A DNA stretch of 64,000 nt from Manis javanica (GCF_040802235.1 NC_133157.1:29343501-29407500); one strand, 5' to 3'; shown: positions 33,016 through 44,553, numbered from the stretch's first letter. Numbers and translations are program-made. The notes: generated by a model not told the origin, from the sequence alone.

Positions 33016-33480
33016 TTAAGAATGTATAGGTTTTAAACTATTAATTAAATTGTGCACACACATTAACATAATAGGAATACAGTTACATAACCAAAGCAGA
33101 TCTATAATTACTAGCCATCTCCAGTGAAGCCAAGAAAACCAGTTAGGCACCCTAGGCATTTGTGAAAATTTGTCTGTGATATGATGGATATTGTCCAACT
33201 ATACTTGAACAGTCTGAGAGAAGTCAGACAAATTAAAACAACCCATTTCTGGGAACTGTTCACATCCCACATGTTCTTTTAACAGTAGATAGTCTGTAGT
33301 TGTAAGATTTTGGAGTGCTCCAACTTGCACTTCTCCTAATTCTTGGTTGAGTTCCAACAGTTTAGATCCAGTCAAATTTGTTGTTTTACTGAAAGCACAG
33401 GCCAGCTTAGATATCTCCTTCTTCATTCCAATGGCAAGTCCAGGAACTGGTGGGATGGATGCAGCTACAACTGCAGCATC
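33016..33480 (-). pseudogene. Endogenous retrovirus env transmembrane-subunit remnant, broken
   Basis: Two open pieces on the minus strand (33199-33426 and 33016-33198) adjoin in the same reading phase, separated by a stop codon. The first carries a Leu-rich heptad stretch and then two cysteines six residues apart within an NLSD-containing segment, as in the loop of gamma-type retroviral transmembrane subunits. The residue after the second cysteine is Phe rather than a third Cys. The second has a Trp-rich pre-membrane stretch followed by a hydrophobic segment. Hydrophobic sequence before the first Met may be the fusion-peptide area. No surface subunit is present. It is an internal stop-containing relic, not a functional envelope. 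Confidence 0.65.
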
Positions 33481-33879
33481 ACCTGGATCTTTGTTGAGGT
33501 TTTTTGATGATCATCTTCTGGTATGACTCTTCCAGAGAGTGCTGATGTTGGAAGTTCTTCTTCATATTGTATCTTAGTTCATTTTCTGGGTAGCCAAATT
33601 AGGCTTTGATCCTCTGTATAAACACAAACAGACCCTTTGCCCTCACTTTGATATGCCCTTTATACCATTGTGTAGAACTCACTGGAGGTCACCACACAGG
33701 AACTGCTTTTTTTTTTTTTTAAGAGAAAGGAATATTATCAGAAAAGTGTACCTCCATAGCCGATCACCTGACACCCTTTAAGTGATCAAAATTAAGGATA
33801 TTTAAAGCATGCATTAATCATTGATTTACAGTTAGTTTTATCCTATCAAGGAGTAACCCCGCTTTTCTTTTTCTTTTTA

Positions 33880-34068
33880 TCTTTAATCTACACTTACATG
33901 AAGAATAGTATGTTTACTAGGCTCTCCCCTATACCAGGTCCCCCCTATAAACCACTTTACAGTCACTGTCCATCAGCATAGCAAAATGTTGTAGAATCAC
34001 TACTTGTCTTCTCTGTGTTGTACAGCCCTCCCTCCCCTTTCTCCCTCCCCCCCATGCATGCTAATCTT
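33880..34068 (-). mobile_element. LINE-1 3' UTR piece at the 5' end of the composite element
   Basis: The minus strand carries the same 3' UTR as the other young LINE-1s here: GACAAGTAGTGATTCTACAAC, GCTGATGGACAGTGACTGTAAA, GAGCCTAGTAAACATA and an AGATTAAAGATAAAAAGAAAAAG end. It starts directly at the target-site duplication, so it is the truncation point of the reverse transcript. The A-rich end is internal to the unit, showing that transcription continued past it. Confidence 0.85.
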
Positions 34069-34082
34069 CATAGTAAATTTTT
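34069..34082. repeat. 14-bp target-site duplication, right copy
   Basis: Exact copy of the sequence at 31875-31888. It is followed by AATAGATATTTGTGGAATCAATGAACG, which continues the interrupted L2. Confidence 0.92.
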
Positions 34083-34115
34083 AATAGATATTTGTGGAAT
34101 CAATGAACGAACTGC
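34083..34115 (+). repeat. L2 LINE remnant, right tip
   Basis: AATAGATATTTGTGGAATCAATGAACGAA corresponds to the L2 3' terminal AATAAATATTTGTTGAATGAATGAA. It joins to the left half at 31740-31888 once the composite element and one duplication copy are removed. Confidence 0.65.
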
Positions 34116-35579
34116 TGAAGAAGCTGCAGAGAAAATTAACAGGAGAAGAGGAGAAAAGAGCATAGGAACTTGCCCAAATTTTCTAACTCGTGTTGGTGCC
34201 CGACATACCTAATTCTACTGAACCCAGGGTTCACCTCAGACTGTCAGCATGTAAGTTGTAGGGACCATGTCTCTTTTTTAATAAACTTCATAAAATTCAG
34301 TGTAGTGCAAGGCACTTGCAAATAAAGAAAATAACTGAAACCTGGGCCTTTATAAGTGTCTCTTGAGCTGGGAAGCTTGTAAATCATAATTTAGAAATCA
34401 AAGCATTCTCCATTTTCAATACAGAAAAAATGAAAGAAGAACCTTAAGCTGTAAGATGCAGACGCATGCTATAACGCAGGAAAGACTTCTTTCCAAAGAC
34501 ATTTGGGAAGCACAGGAATGTGGGAGTCATGGTGAGCTCGAATACACATTTCCTTAGACATGCACATTGAGAGAAATGTCTCCATTTCTGATTTTGAAAA
34601 AGTTGCAATGGTATCAGTTTAAATATTAACACATGGCCATATGAAATCCTGGCTCCTACATATTTTCATGTGAAGAAACTAATATAGAGAACTTTAACAA
34701 AGAAAAGGGTATTGAAAAAGATGTAAAGACAAGTTCTGTGGGTTAAGTGGGTAATAGTATTTTCTGAGAGGAAAGGGGATCTCACTCCTTCCTCAGCATA
34801 CGCTGCCAAACTCTTACCAATCAGTTCTAAAACAGGACTGCTGTTTTGTTTATGCATAGCAAAACAGTGCAATGAAAGAGAATTAAAGAGCTGCTGTATC
34901 ATGTGATACTGAGAATGCTTGAACATTTTGTTTTCAGAAGTTAACCAGCTCTGTGAATGTTTTGCAGTAGCTTTGCTGCTATGATATTCAAGAAACAAGT
35001 GAACTTGCCCTCAAATCAATTCCTGGCCTTTGTTTTAGTGGGAAAATTGATGAAAATTGTATCCTACACAAACAGGTACAAGTAAGTGGTGTGGCTTACC
35101 AGGGCCATTTCTGACAGTGGAAGGGGAATAGCTGTTCCCCTCAAAGTACATTCTGATTCATTCAATCACCAATGCTTAATTCTAGATTACATCTTTCATC
35201 AAATCACCATTGCAGATGGAATACAAGCTACAAAGAAATGCATAGAATTCCTCTTTGCTTTTTCTTTTGCCACATCAAGATCCCTAGTGGAAAGTCTCAC
35301 TGGAGAAAGTCGTTCAGTGACTGCAAATGTGTTCTCGATTCAGCTGTGAAAACCATTCCTTCAAAACAACCACTTCTTTAGGAAAAGATGTTGAAATGTT
35401 TTCCCTTTAACATGCTTTATTCAGAGTGAAAGTTTCCTAATGAAGATATTTATCTGCAATTACTATGTTCATCCCATTTCCTTGAAAAGATGTACTGAGC
35501 TGATGATGAGATGCTTGAATAAGACTGTTGCGTATACTAGGTAGTAACAATAGCAATAAGGATAGTAATAGTGATAGCC
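34116..35579. other. PLPPR1 intron sequence, unassigned
   Basis: No repeat family or gene recognised. The frame at 34666-34998 has no family resemblance. Confidence 0.4.
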
Positions 35580-35820
35580 AATACACTGTGCTCGGTGTGT
35601 ACTAGGTATTGTTCTGAATGCTTTGAAATATGAGTTCACTTAGGCCTCACCACAATCCTATGAGGTAGATTGTATATTACCTCCACACTCTACAGATGAA
35701 GAAACTGAAGCAGAGAGAGGTCAGTTAACTTGACCAAGTTCACACAGTTAGTACATAGAAGAATTGGGATTAGAAACTAAATAGTTTGGCTCAAAATCCA
35801 TACTCTTCATCATAACCTTC
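35580..35820 (-). repeat. MIR SINE remnant, antisense
   Basis: Antisense MIR order: GTACTAGGTATTGTTCTGAATGCTTTGAAATATGAGTTCACTTAGGCCTCACCACAATCCTATGAGGTAGATTG, then CTACAGATGAAGAAACTGAAGCAGAGAGAGGTCAGTTAACTTGACCAAGTTCACACAGTTAGTACATAGAAGAATTGGGATTAGAA. Nearly full length. Confidence 0.85.
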
Positions 35821-37035
35821 CAAGCTCATATTTTCATGTACTTACAAAGAATCTGGATAGGCATCCATTTGGGTTCTGTATGCTTTGTCCTGCATGTGTT
35901 CACATGAACACACACACATACACAGGCACTGAGAAGAGGCAAGACTTCAGAGGATGGCCCTGGTGAAATGTACTGCACTTGTCACAACAGAACAAGAATT
36001 TTCCCACTCTTTAGCCAGCAATTTTCCAACAAGCATGATAGAATGCCTATGATATGTCATCTCTGAATGAGGCACTTTTCTCATCACTTCAGCAATAATC
36101 TGCCTTATTTTCTAGTATGATACAAATACCATCAGGGCAAATGGATCTACATATGTCAAGTAGTATCTTGTGCTTCAAAAAGATGTTTCTGACAGAATTG
36201 CATATATATCAATTCCTTGGATAACTAATTTCAGGGATTCACAGAACAAGGTTCTTGGTCTCTTTCTTCTACAGATGTCACAAAAATACCAAAGGCTAAC
36301 AGTACACTACTGGTCTTGCAGTTACGGTTTTAAACCTAAAAATAATTTTATTTCAATAAATCTGAACCTCACTATATCACAGGGTTTTAAGCAAATCATA
36401 GAAATAGTTGTAAAAACACTTCGTAAATTGTGAGTTCTGTATAGATGTTACTATTATTTTTATAACTGAGGGAAGTAGATGCCCTCAGTATTTTAAATAA
36501 TTTGACAATTAAACTATTTCTAAAACAGAGGAAAGAGACAAGACCCCTGTAATTCTAACAACCTCAAACAAATACTCAACTCCATGTGTTATTTATCCTT
36601 CATATTAATAAAACACCTTTCACAATATGATGAGCTGCTGGTTTTAAAACTACCCTATACATGTCATTATTATAATTACTCATCATGATAAGAGGGAGGA
36701 TAATTACTTAATAGAGATGATGGATAGTCAACTAGAAAACCCCCAAATATTTCTGCAAATGAAAGAACCAACAATTATATTTCTATTTCCCCAAAGCATA
36801 AAGTTACATCATTTCTTGATGATGTGGTTTTATCTCAACAGGACTATCTTCTTTACTTCTCCTTTCTCAGGACAAGCTCCTCAGCGCTTTCTCTCTCTGG
36901 ATGTCTGATTCCTCTCTCACTCCTGCTAGCTTTTCAGAATCGGCTTCTCAGTTCCCTAGGCAGTATGCAGCCAAATGCTGACTGACAGACACAAAGATCC
37001 TACAGGTTTGCCAAAAGCAATGACAGTTTTACAGT
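35821..37035. other. PLPPR1 intron sequence, unassigned
   Basis: AT-rich intron sequence with no repeat family or gene that I recognise. Confidence 0.4.
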
Positions 37036-37381
37036 CACATGAGGATGTGGATGCCTGTAAGCCTAGAAAGTATAGAGGCCCTTTTTAAAAATGTGGGGGT
37101 CAAGGGCGCTGCCCTCTCTGCAGCCAAAAATCCTCATATCACATTTGAATCCCCCCAAACTTAACTACTAATAGCCTACTATTGACCAGAAGCCTTACTA
37201 ATAGCATTAACTATTATTATCTGTATGTTATATGTATTATATACTGTATTATTACCATAAAGCTAGAGAAAATTTTTCAAATTGTCACAAATCCAAAACA
37301 TTTTCCGATATATCTATTGAAGAAAATCTGTATAAGTGGAACTGCACAGTTCAAACAAGTGTTGTTCTAGGGTCAACTGTA
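37036..37381 (+). mobile_element. Tigger-type DNA transposon remnant (Tigger2-like)
   Basis: The right end, GTGGAACTGCACAGTTCAAACAAGTGTTGTTCTAGGGTCAACTGTA, is the Tigger2-type terminal repeat as I remember it. Inward lies CTTAACTACTAATAGCCTACTATTGACCAGAAGCCTTACTAATAGCATTAACTATT...TATGTATTATATACTGTATTATTACCATAAAGCTAGAGAAAA. No transposase coding remains. Orientation is by convention only. Confidence 0.6.
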
Positions 37382-37734
37382 CACCTTTGATACAAACTAA
37401 ATGGAGAATGAAGGTTTTCACTTTTTTAGCTTACAAGGAATCTAAAAATAGATATATCAAAGCCTGGAGGGCTTCCAAATAACAGCCCTCAAATTCTTCC
37501 TGATCCGTGTTTACAAGTTTCTAAAGTTGAAGCTGGTGATCTGACTCCATCCCCATTCCTACCACCAGACCAGCATCAAGCCCCCAGGGGCAGCTGTCAA
37601 GCTCTGCCCGTGAAGCAGACACCCATATCTGGCACTGCTGCCCTCTGCTGGATGCATTTCCCAATCACCATTATTATATTCTAATGTAATAATTTGTTTC
37701 CAAAATACACACTTTTTAAAAAATTGAGCTACAA

Positions 37735-37805
37735 TGGATATATTATATTAGTTTCAGGTGTACAACATAATATTCGACTGATCTTGCATATATTGTAAAT
37801 TTTAT
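37735..37805. mobile_element. Short L1M-type fragment
   Basis: TATTATATTAGTTTCAGGTGTACAACATAATATTCGACTGATCTTGCATATATTGTAAAT is a common block of old LINE-1 untranslated sequence, related to the segment at 9897. Too short to orient or name. Confidence 0.45.
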
Positions 37806-37989
37806 TTTTCATTACAGAAAACTTTGAAACTGCCCTTTATCAATTGTTGGGAGTCATTTCCAATACTCAGTATTTTGGCCCCTTGTTGTGCCTAATTGTG
37901 TTGTGTATGTAGAACCTTGCATAGCAGAAATATTCATATAACTTTCTTCAAAAAAATCTTTGAAGTGTATTTGTTTTTTTAAACCTTTA

Positions 37990-38215
37990 CAGCAGTTGGG
38001 GGTCTCAACTCAAGGTGCTCCTTCCCCCAGGGTACCTTTTGCAATGTTTGGAGACATTTTTGATTGTCACTAGAGGGGCAGAGGGCACCACTGGCACCTG
38101 GTGGGTGGAGGTCAGGGATGCTACATCTGACAAGGCACAGGACAGTCCTCTACCCCTACCCCCTACAGAAAACAATCATCTGGCCTAAAATGTCAGCAGT
38201 GTTGCTTTAGAGCAG
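37990..38215 (-). mobile_element. MER20 (hAT-Charlie) DNA transposon remnant
   Basis: The plus strand reads as the antisense of MER20: GGGGGTCTCAACTCAAGG, CCAGGGTACCTTTTGCAATGTTTGGAGACATTTTTGATTGTCACTAGAGGGG, GGCACCTGGTGGGTGGAGGTCAGGGATGCTACATCTGACAAGGCACAGGACAGTCC, then GGCCTAAAATGTCAGCAGTG. Nearly full length for this small non-autonomous element. Confidence 0.8.
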
Positions 38216-39094
38216 ATTTCACTGAATTTGCAGTGGCCAATCTGCTCAGTAGTCCTTTTATTTGAGTTTGGCCTCTAAACCCTGGTGCTGGGTGGACCCT
38301 CAGAAAAGGATCACCAGAATATCATATGACTAAGGAACTTCCCTCCTGACAATGAGAGGAACCTAAGAGGTCTGGGCCAGGAGCCCTCCTCAGGCCTGTA
38401 CTGTTGTGGTTCTCTGAGGGCCATCGGAAGGGGATCAGATCTGTTCTCTGCACTGAGCAGAGTAACAAAAAGCAGAGGGTGGGTCCTGGCTATGCCTTTT
38501 GGGTCACCCAAGGATCCCAGCTCCTGCATGCTCCCCTCCCTGCAGCCTTGATTCCCACCTACAGAGCCAACCCTGATTTCTAGGAGGAAGTACCAGACAT
38601 CTTAATCTCAAAGTCTGGTGGCCTGGCTGCTCATGGGATTCAGAAACTGAGGCTCCATTTTTCCCCTAAGATCCATCCTGGATGTTATGCACTTGAGCTG
38701 CAACTCTAGTTCCCACTACTGAGTGCCGGGGCTGCCCCTGTCTGCTTCAGGCCCATGCCCTGCCTCGCTTTTGCCATTTTTCTTTTCGGGTCCAATCTCT
38801 TGTCTCAGAACTAAATCTGGATGCCTGGACGTTGCAAACTGTTTCTAGACTACTCAGCCAGGCTCAGCTTCCTCTGCCAGCACAGGAAACTGGCCTAGGT
38901 CACTTGGCACCTATTTCCGGGGATAGGTCGCTGTCCTGCTATGCAGTCACCTCCAACTCTAGACCATTCTCACTGTAGGACAGCCTTTTCCTCTTTTCTT
39001 AAAATTATATTATCTTGTCTGCACAAACACCCTATTTCCTCTTTCTACATTATTTTTCTCCACAGCACTTACCTAACAAACTCTATGATTTAGT
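38216..39094. other. PLPPR1 intron sequence, moderately GC-rich, unassigned
   Basis: About 38300-39000 is more GC-rich than its surroundings and could be an unrecognised old LTR or unique DNA. I could not assign it. The frame at 38311-38529 has no family resemblance. Confidence 0.35.
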
Positions 39095-39240
39095 TATTTG
39101 TTTAATGCCTGGCTTCCCCCACTAGAATATAAACACAATGAGGGCAAATAAATTTGTTCACAAATATGTCCTCAACACCCAAACAGTGTCTAGTGTACAG
39201 TAGATGCCCAACAAATTACTCACTGAAAGGTTGAATGAAT
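39095..39240 (+). repeat. L2 LINE 3'-end remnant
   Basis: Reads TGCCTGGCTTCCCCCACTAGAATATAAACACAATGAGGGCAAATAAATTTGTTCACAAATATGTCCTCAACACCCAAACAGTGTCTAGTGTACAGTAGATGCCCAACAAATTACTCACTGAAAGGTTGAATGAAT, following the L2 terminal region block by block. Confidence 0.75.
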
Positions 39241-40519
39241 ATGAGCAGTTCCCCAGTTTATAATTATAAATATGGAATGCAAACAGAAACGGACTGATTG
39301 AATCAAAGTCTCTTTTCAGATAAAGTACATTTAGATGACTTTCAAAATTGAGAAGGATTTTCTAGCTCTTGAAAAGGCTGACATTAAGCTTGTCTCAGGG
39401 TATCAATTCTTAGAACCATAAAACACTGTGACCTTTGAAACTGCATTTAAAATATTCATGCTCCATTTAGGTCACACTTAATTTATGGCAATTAATTAGT
39501 GCTACATGAATTAGCTGTTTACCATGGCACTTTCTATTCTGTCCAGTACTACCTAATCTTAGGCCTGACCGAAATTGCATAAGACTTGCTTGGTATTTAA
39601 TGAAATTTTTATTAGAAGTAATAATGGAGCAACTATATGATCCCAAATGAAAAGCCCATAATAAATAGCTTTCGGATGACAATTTTTGATGCTAACAGTC
39701 TAATCTTGGCATATTTATATCAGTTTTTTCTTAATTCAAAAGAAAGTAGTTATTTGGGAAGAGGAAGTTAGTTTTCCTTTTCTATATGACAAACCAAAGG
39801 CTCTCATCAAATTCTAATGTTTTTTCTGCATTACTTTTCAGTATTAAAAAGTTACCATTTAATAACTGATACAGGAATATACTTTCTCAAGTGTGTTTGT
39901 AAGTGAAAACAATTCAACTGAACTTACCTTCATGAATTTTTGGGAAAATGTGGCTTCCTTATTTTGTCTTGGATGCTGAAGAAAGAATACGGGGATTCAT
40001 CTCTTTTGAGAACTGAAATCTGTGTGTTATGGTTGTTCAATGTAATGCAATACCAAAGGAAATCGTAAATGAAGGGAAAGGTATGTAGAGGGAAAAAATG
40101 AGGAAAGAGAAGTCTAAATACGCATTACCAACTTGACTCCATTTTTTCATAAAATGTTGGTCAAATTTGTCAGTTCAGCCAATTCCTTTCCTCCCTTCAC
40201 ACATCATATAAACACAGCTACAGAAATTATATAATCTTTTAGAAACAGAGGAGTTTAGCTGGGAGGGTGTATACCTATAGCCTGGGAGGCCCTGTGTCTT
40301 ATAATGAGAACCTTGGGAAAAGAATTTGTTGTTGGATTTGTGAATCAGAGGAATTCAATCCTGTCTGTCAAGGTCGACACGGTATTTGTCTACTTGCGGA
40401 GATGGCTTACTTGGGATGGTTTCCCTGTGACTTCACTATTCTTGCATTTTCTCATCAGTTAACTTTTAGTGGATTTCCCTTCAATCTCTTTTCTCTGTGA
40501 TACATACATGCACATACAT
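39241..40519. other. PLPPR1 intron sequence, unassigned
   Basis: AT-rich. No repeat family or gene that I recognise. Confidence 0.4.
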
Positions 40520-41000
40520 ACACATGAATATAATGTATCCTTGTTATTTCAAAATACAGATTTGTGGTGTCTTAACTTTTTCACATAACATTCTATCATG
40601 AATATTTCCATTTTCATTAAAAATTCTTAAGTATATCATTTGCTGAGATTGTAATTTAGAGTGGCAGCATTATTTTTTAAAATTATATTATTAGATTTTT
40701 CTAATTTATGTTATGGTAAAATAATTTTGTCCATAAAAATTAATCTTCACCTCTGATCATTTCTTTAGCATTGATTATTTGAAGTAGAGTTTTGGGTTAA
40801 AAAGGACAAGTTATTTTTAAAGCTATTGAAATACACTGTCAAATTGCTATACAGAAAAAGGATAACAACTTAGTCTCACCAGGAATGTGTTAGAATCCCA
40901 AGTTTTTTCTCATCCTTGATGGTACAAAGCATTATTTTGTTTGAAATATTTTGCTAATTCATGGGTCATTTTTGCAATGTGAAGCTGATTGTATCTGTTG
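40520..41000 (-). mobile_element. Old LINE-1 fragment, antisense
   Basis: Plus-strand blocks such as AACTTTTTCACATAACATTCTATCATGAATATTTCCATTTTCATTAAAAATTC, TACACTGTCAAATTGCTATACAGAAAAAGG and CTTAGTCTCACCAGGAATGTGT correspond to the antisense of an old LINE-1 3' region, heavily decayed. Confidence 0.5.
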
Positions 41001-42104
41001 GGAAATATTCTGCAATGGATTCTAGAATAATTATATAAACTGTAAGAGAAAAGTCATGCCATTTCAGCTTAATTAGGCTAGCTGACATGTTATTTTCTAA
41101 TGCTAACTGCATAGTATGCATTTTGGTCGCTACTGGGCTAGAAAGGAGACTGTTAAGCTCTTTATAGTAATGTTTGTAATACATTTTGATTACTCTCTTT
41201 ATTTTATCTTAAGTTTTTCCAAGGAAACATCTTCATTTAAAAGATCTTTATTTCAAGTAGTATGTTTTTACCTCTTATGAAAAAAAACTCACAGATACTC
41301 AGAAAAAGCAAGTAACCCTTCTCAAGATAAATACTCTTCTTCCCACCTCCAATTCTCCTACTTAAAAGTCAGAATAGATTTCTGACTTTCTCTTAGAAAT
41401 TGCCTTATTTATCTACTTTAATTTCCTAGAACTAAGCTGAAGACTGGTAATAAAGTTAGTTAAACAGGAGGCAAATGAATATTTAAGGATCAGCATTTAT
41501 GGTAACAATTTTAGGCAAATTTGTGATTTAACAGAGTTCATCTTTGGTCTTTACTCATCAAAAAAATTATTGGAAACCTACTATGTGCCAGGCATTTTGC
41601 AATATGCTGTCACTATAAAGCGAAAAATATATAGACAATCCTGACTTTCCAAGGGGTCACCAATTAATAGGAGGAACAGACTTACGTTATTACAGCAATA
41701 TTCTAAGTGCCTATACAAGATACAGGTGTATGGCTTAGCAGGAGCCTGGAAGAGGAGGTAGCCAGCTGTCTAGACTGGTAAAGAGGTAATGTGTAAGAAG
41801 CATCCTGAAGGATGAGTGGAATTTGTCAGCTTTCATGGTAAGAGGGTGGCAGTGGGATATTCTGTGCAGAAGGAGCAGCCAGGAACTGGAACAGAAGCAA
41901 GGCGTCACACTGTGAAAGACACTTGGAATTCACTGAAAGGTTGTAGGCAGGAAAATGACTTAATCTTATTTTTGCTCCAGAAAGATCTATAGAATGGTCA
42001 ATGGATGATATTTGTGTGGGACTGGGGTAAGGGGGGCCAAGTTGCAAGACAAGATGTAGAGATACTGTTTAAAGGGACAAGACATTCTAATGGCCTAAGC
42101 CTAT
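41001..42104. other. PLPPR1 intron sequence with a possible short L2 patch
   Basis: The only recognisable item is CCTACTATGTGCCAGGCATTTTGCAATATGCTGTCACTATAAAG at about 41570-41625, an L2/MIR-like phrase too short to name. Confidence 0.35.
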
Positions 42105-42285
42105 GCCTCTCAAACTCTAGTATGCATCAGTATCATCGGGACAACTTGCCATAAAACACAGGTGATCAGGGGCTATGTCCCCACATTTCTTGATTCAGTA
42201 GGTATGGAATGAGGCCTGAGACTTTATGTTTCTAACAAGTTCCCAGGTGACTTAGGGTGACTTCCAGGTTTTTGATTTAAGCTAT
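42105..42285 (+). mobile_element. MER5A (hAT-Charlie) DNA transposon remnant
   Basis: Reads CTCTCAAACTCTAGTATGCATCAGTATCATCGGGACAACTTGCCATAAAACACAGG, then CACATTTCTTGATTCAGTAGGTATGGAATGAGGCCTGAGACTTTATGTTTCTAACAAGTTCCCAGGTGA. These are the full MER5A landmarks in order. Confidence 0.85.
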
Positions 42286-43049
42286 TGGGCATCCTGGGAC
42301 CAAAAAAACAAAAGAAGGGAAGTACAAAACAAGTGCTTCTTTCCCCAGCAATCACCCTTCCTTTTAGATGCTGTTTCTGGAGTTCTCTAAGATTTACATA
42401 CTACCTACTGGTCATCTCCCTCCCTATGAGCAGCATCTCATGCTGCTGAACTCTAACTAATCTCATTTTAATATCCCTGGCTTATGTTTCCAGGATCCAG
42501 CTCTCTGTTCGCTTATGATAGATCCAAATGGACTAATGTGTCATTGATCATGAAAATGGGAATTTGATGCTCCTCTAGGCTGAAAAGTTTCTGCTTTATA
42601 GTGGTCTTCCTGAAACTCCACTTCAGCTCAATTTAGTGACTCAAGTGGGGATTTCAGGTACCAAAACAGGCAATATGCAGGATTCATTCCTGGATGGTGG
42701 GGATCTTCTGACATCCCTCAATGAGCATCCTTGCCCTGAAATGCAAACAGGTGGGCCTATATAAATGAGGTAAAGAGGTTACAGATGAATTATAATTTAT
42801 ATCCTTTGGACTCTGCTCCAGCCGGAGGAGAACACAAATTGGTATAACCTATCTCTGCTAAGGAAAAATAACAGTGACTTTTAAAGATATTTCCCCTTTA
42901 ATTGTAATCTAGTAATACTCTACTTTGAACAACTTGTTTTAATTACATATGCAGGAAGCAGATCAGACAATGGTCATAAAATCTCTTTCTCTGAAACAAA
43001 TTATGTATGTGTCTGTATACTCACTCTCACACACCTTGTGAAAAGTTAC
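42286..43049. other. PLPPR1 intron sequence, unassigned
   Basis: No repeat family or gene recognised. Confidence 0.4.
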
Positions 43050-43190
43050 TTAATACCATTTTATATCATATTCTTCATCTGTACAATTAGGATAGGACTG
43101 TAACCTACCTTACAGGGTACTGGGTGAATTAAATGAAATAATGTATATAAAGTATCTAGTCCAGTATCCTGTGTCATATTTTCTTCTCTT
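43050..43190 (+). repeat. MIR SINE remnant (3' half)
   Basis: CTTCATCTGTACAATTAGGATAGGACTGTAACCTACCTTACAGGGTACTGGGTGAATTAAATGAAATAATGTATATAAAGTATCTAGTCCAGTATCCTGTGTCATA follows the MIR 3' half closely. Confidence 0.75.
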
Positions 43191-44420
43191 TGCTCATTAA
43201 TAATTTGTCATCTGGACACTCTGGTAGGAAATAATCAGACTCTGGACATCTTTTGAAAGGTACCACTGTTTGGAATGAGTGACATAGTACTGACATCACA
43301 CTGATCAAGGTGTACTCAAGGAGCCGACAGCAGACTTCCACAGGTCATTTTGCAAATACCTTCAGTGAATACTAAAGACTATTTTACTATAAAGGGTTGC
43401 TTCTTTTCAATCATATCTTCCTAGACTTCCCACTCTGTTTCCCTCATTCCTACTCCAATCCAATGTTATTGCATATTTGATTTTGATGTGGTCATTTGCT
43501 CATGACATGAGAAAATTCAACCCTTTTCTACATCAGGACAAGAAAAAGGATTAAGGAAAACCAAAAGAGCTGGGAGCACGTTGTATTCTTGCCCTCACGT
43601 TCTCAGTTGTCAGTTCCGTATGTTCTAAATGATATCCTGGCTTGTTTTAATGTTCACAATATGGGAGTTTTTTCCTCACACCCCTTAAGATCTGGGCATA
43701 GGTATTTATAGGATCTGATTAGAACAGAGTAGTATTTATTGAGTATTCATTGCATAGGAACTCTGCAAGATCTATATTGCTACTTATATCCCTGTACCCA
43801 TTCATTCCCATATCTATACCATTATCAATATCCCCTGAGGAGTTTTTATAAAAGATTTAGAAGAAGGAATGTAGGACATACCTTAATTATTCCTTGTCAT
43901 GAACACTAAAAAAAAAATTGGTTTTCCAGCTTTAGAAAGGCATTATTTTCAAGAACCTGATGGATTAGATTTCCCATTATTTGTTAAGTTCCCCGCAGAA
44001 CAAAATCTGGATGGATGGGAAATGTGTGTCTAGAAATTTATTTCTAAATTCATTTTATTGATGTTACCCTGCTGCCCCCTCACCATCTCCTGACTCAGCT
44101 AAAGGATATATGGCAATAGCCAGTCTATATTAAAATATATGTCCAGAGAAAACCTCAAAAAAATACTGTGTAGGGCAAAAAACTAAAGTGGAAATCATTC
44201 ATAGGAAAATTCAGTAAATACTGCTTCACTTCAAGGATCAAAAACTTGAGCTGGTACTAGGATCAGGCTCGATTTCTGTACTTCCTGGAAAAGCCCCAAA
44301 GAAACGTTTGCATTTTAAGTTGATGCTTCCATAGCTTAGTTTATCAAATGTGTTCATCTTTATAAGTTTGGTAGGTTTTACCTGTGAACGTGGGCTCAGC
44401 TCAGATGTTCTTGTACTCAC
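43191..44420. other. PLPPR1 intron sequence, unassigned
   Basis: Intron next to the exon at 44.4 kb. No repeat family or other gene recognised. Confidence 0.4.
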
Positions 44421-44553
44421 CAGTGAATCTTATGATCCTTCGGAGCAAGGGGTTCAGGTAACAGCATTCTCCAGTCAGAATTGTTTTCTCCTGGGCAATC
44501 AGAGATTCTCTGGTTGACTTTATGAAATACATGGATATCTCACCAATAAAAAT
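44421..44553 (-). CDS. PLPPR1: PLPPR1 coding exon (end of membrane segment 2 and intracellular loop)
   Basis: The minus strand shows an acceptor ending CTCCAG, 133 bp (phase 0 to 1), and donor GTGAGT. It encodes IFIGEISMYFIKSTRESLIA followed by QEKTILTGECCYLNPLLRRI and IRFT plus one base. The hydrophobic start completes the second membrane segment. The rest is a basic intracellular loop with a Cys pair (ECCYLN). Sequence and phases match human PLPPR1 as I remember it, without a difference that I can see. It contains no long ATG-started frame, so open-frame scans miss it. Confidence 0.96.

Larger units (their letters stand above)
31889..34068 (-). mobile_element. Chimeric LINE-1/endogenous-retrovirus retroelement, mobilised as one unit
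   Basis: Minus-strand order: truncated LINE-1 3' UTR (34068 to about 33880) with its A-rich end; a spacer with an internal A-tract (about 33708-33720); env-derived sequence (about 33480 to 33016); an LTR-like segment with AATAAA at 32079-32084 and an A-tract at 32051-32060; about 155 bp of other sequence; and a final A-tract (31889-31895). A perfect 14-bp duplication surrounds the whole, and the flanks rejoin to give an uninterrupted L2. It was therefore copied into this site in one LINE-1-type event. The simplest reading is a LINE-1 transcript that ran into a neighbouring provirus end. It lies in the large PLPPR1 intron in sense orientation. Confidence 0.85.
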
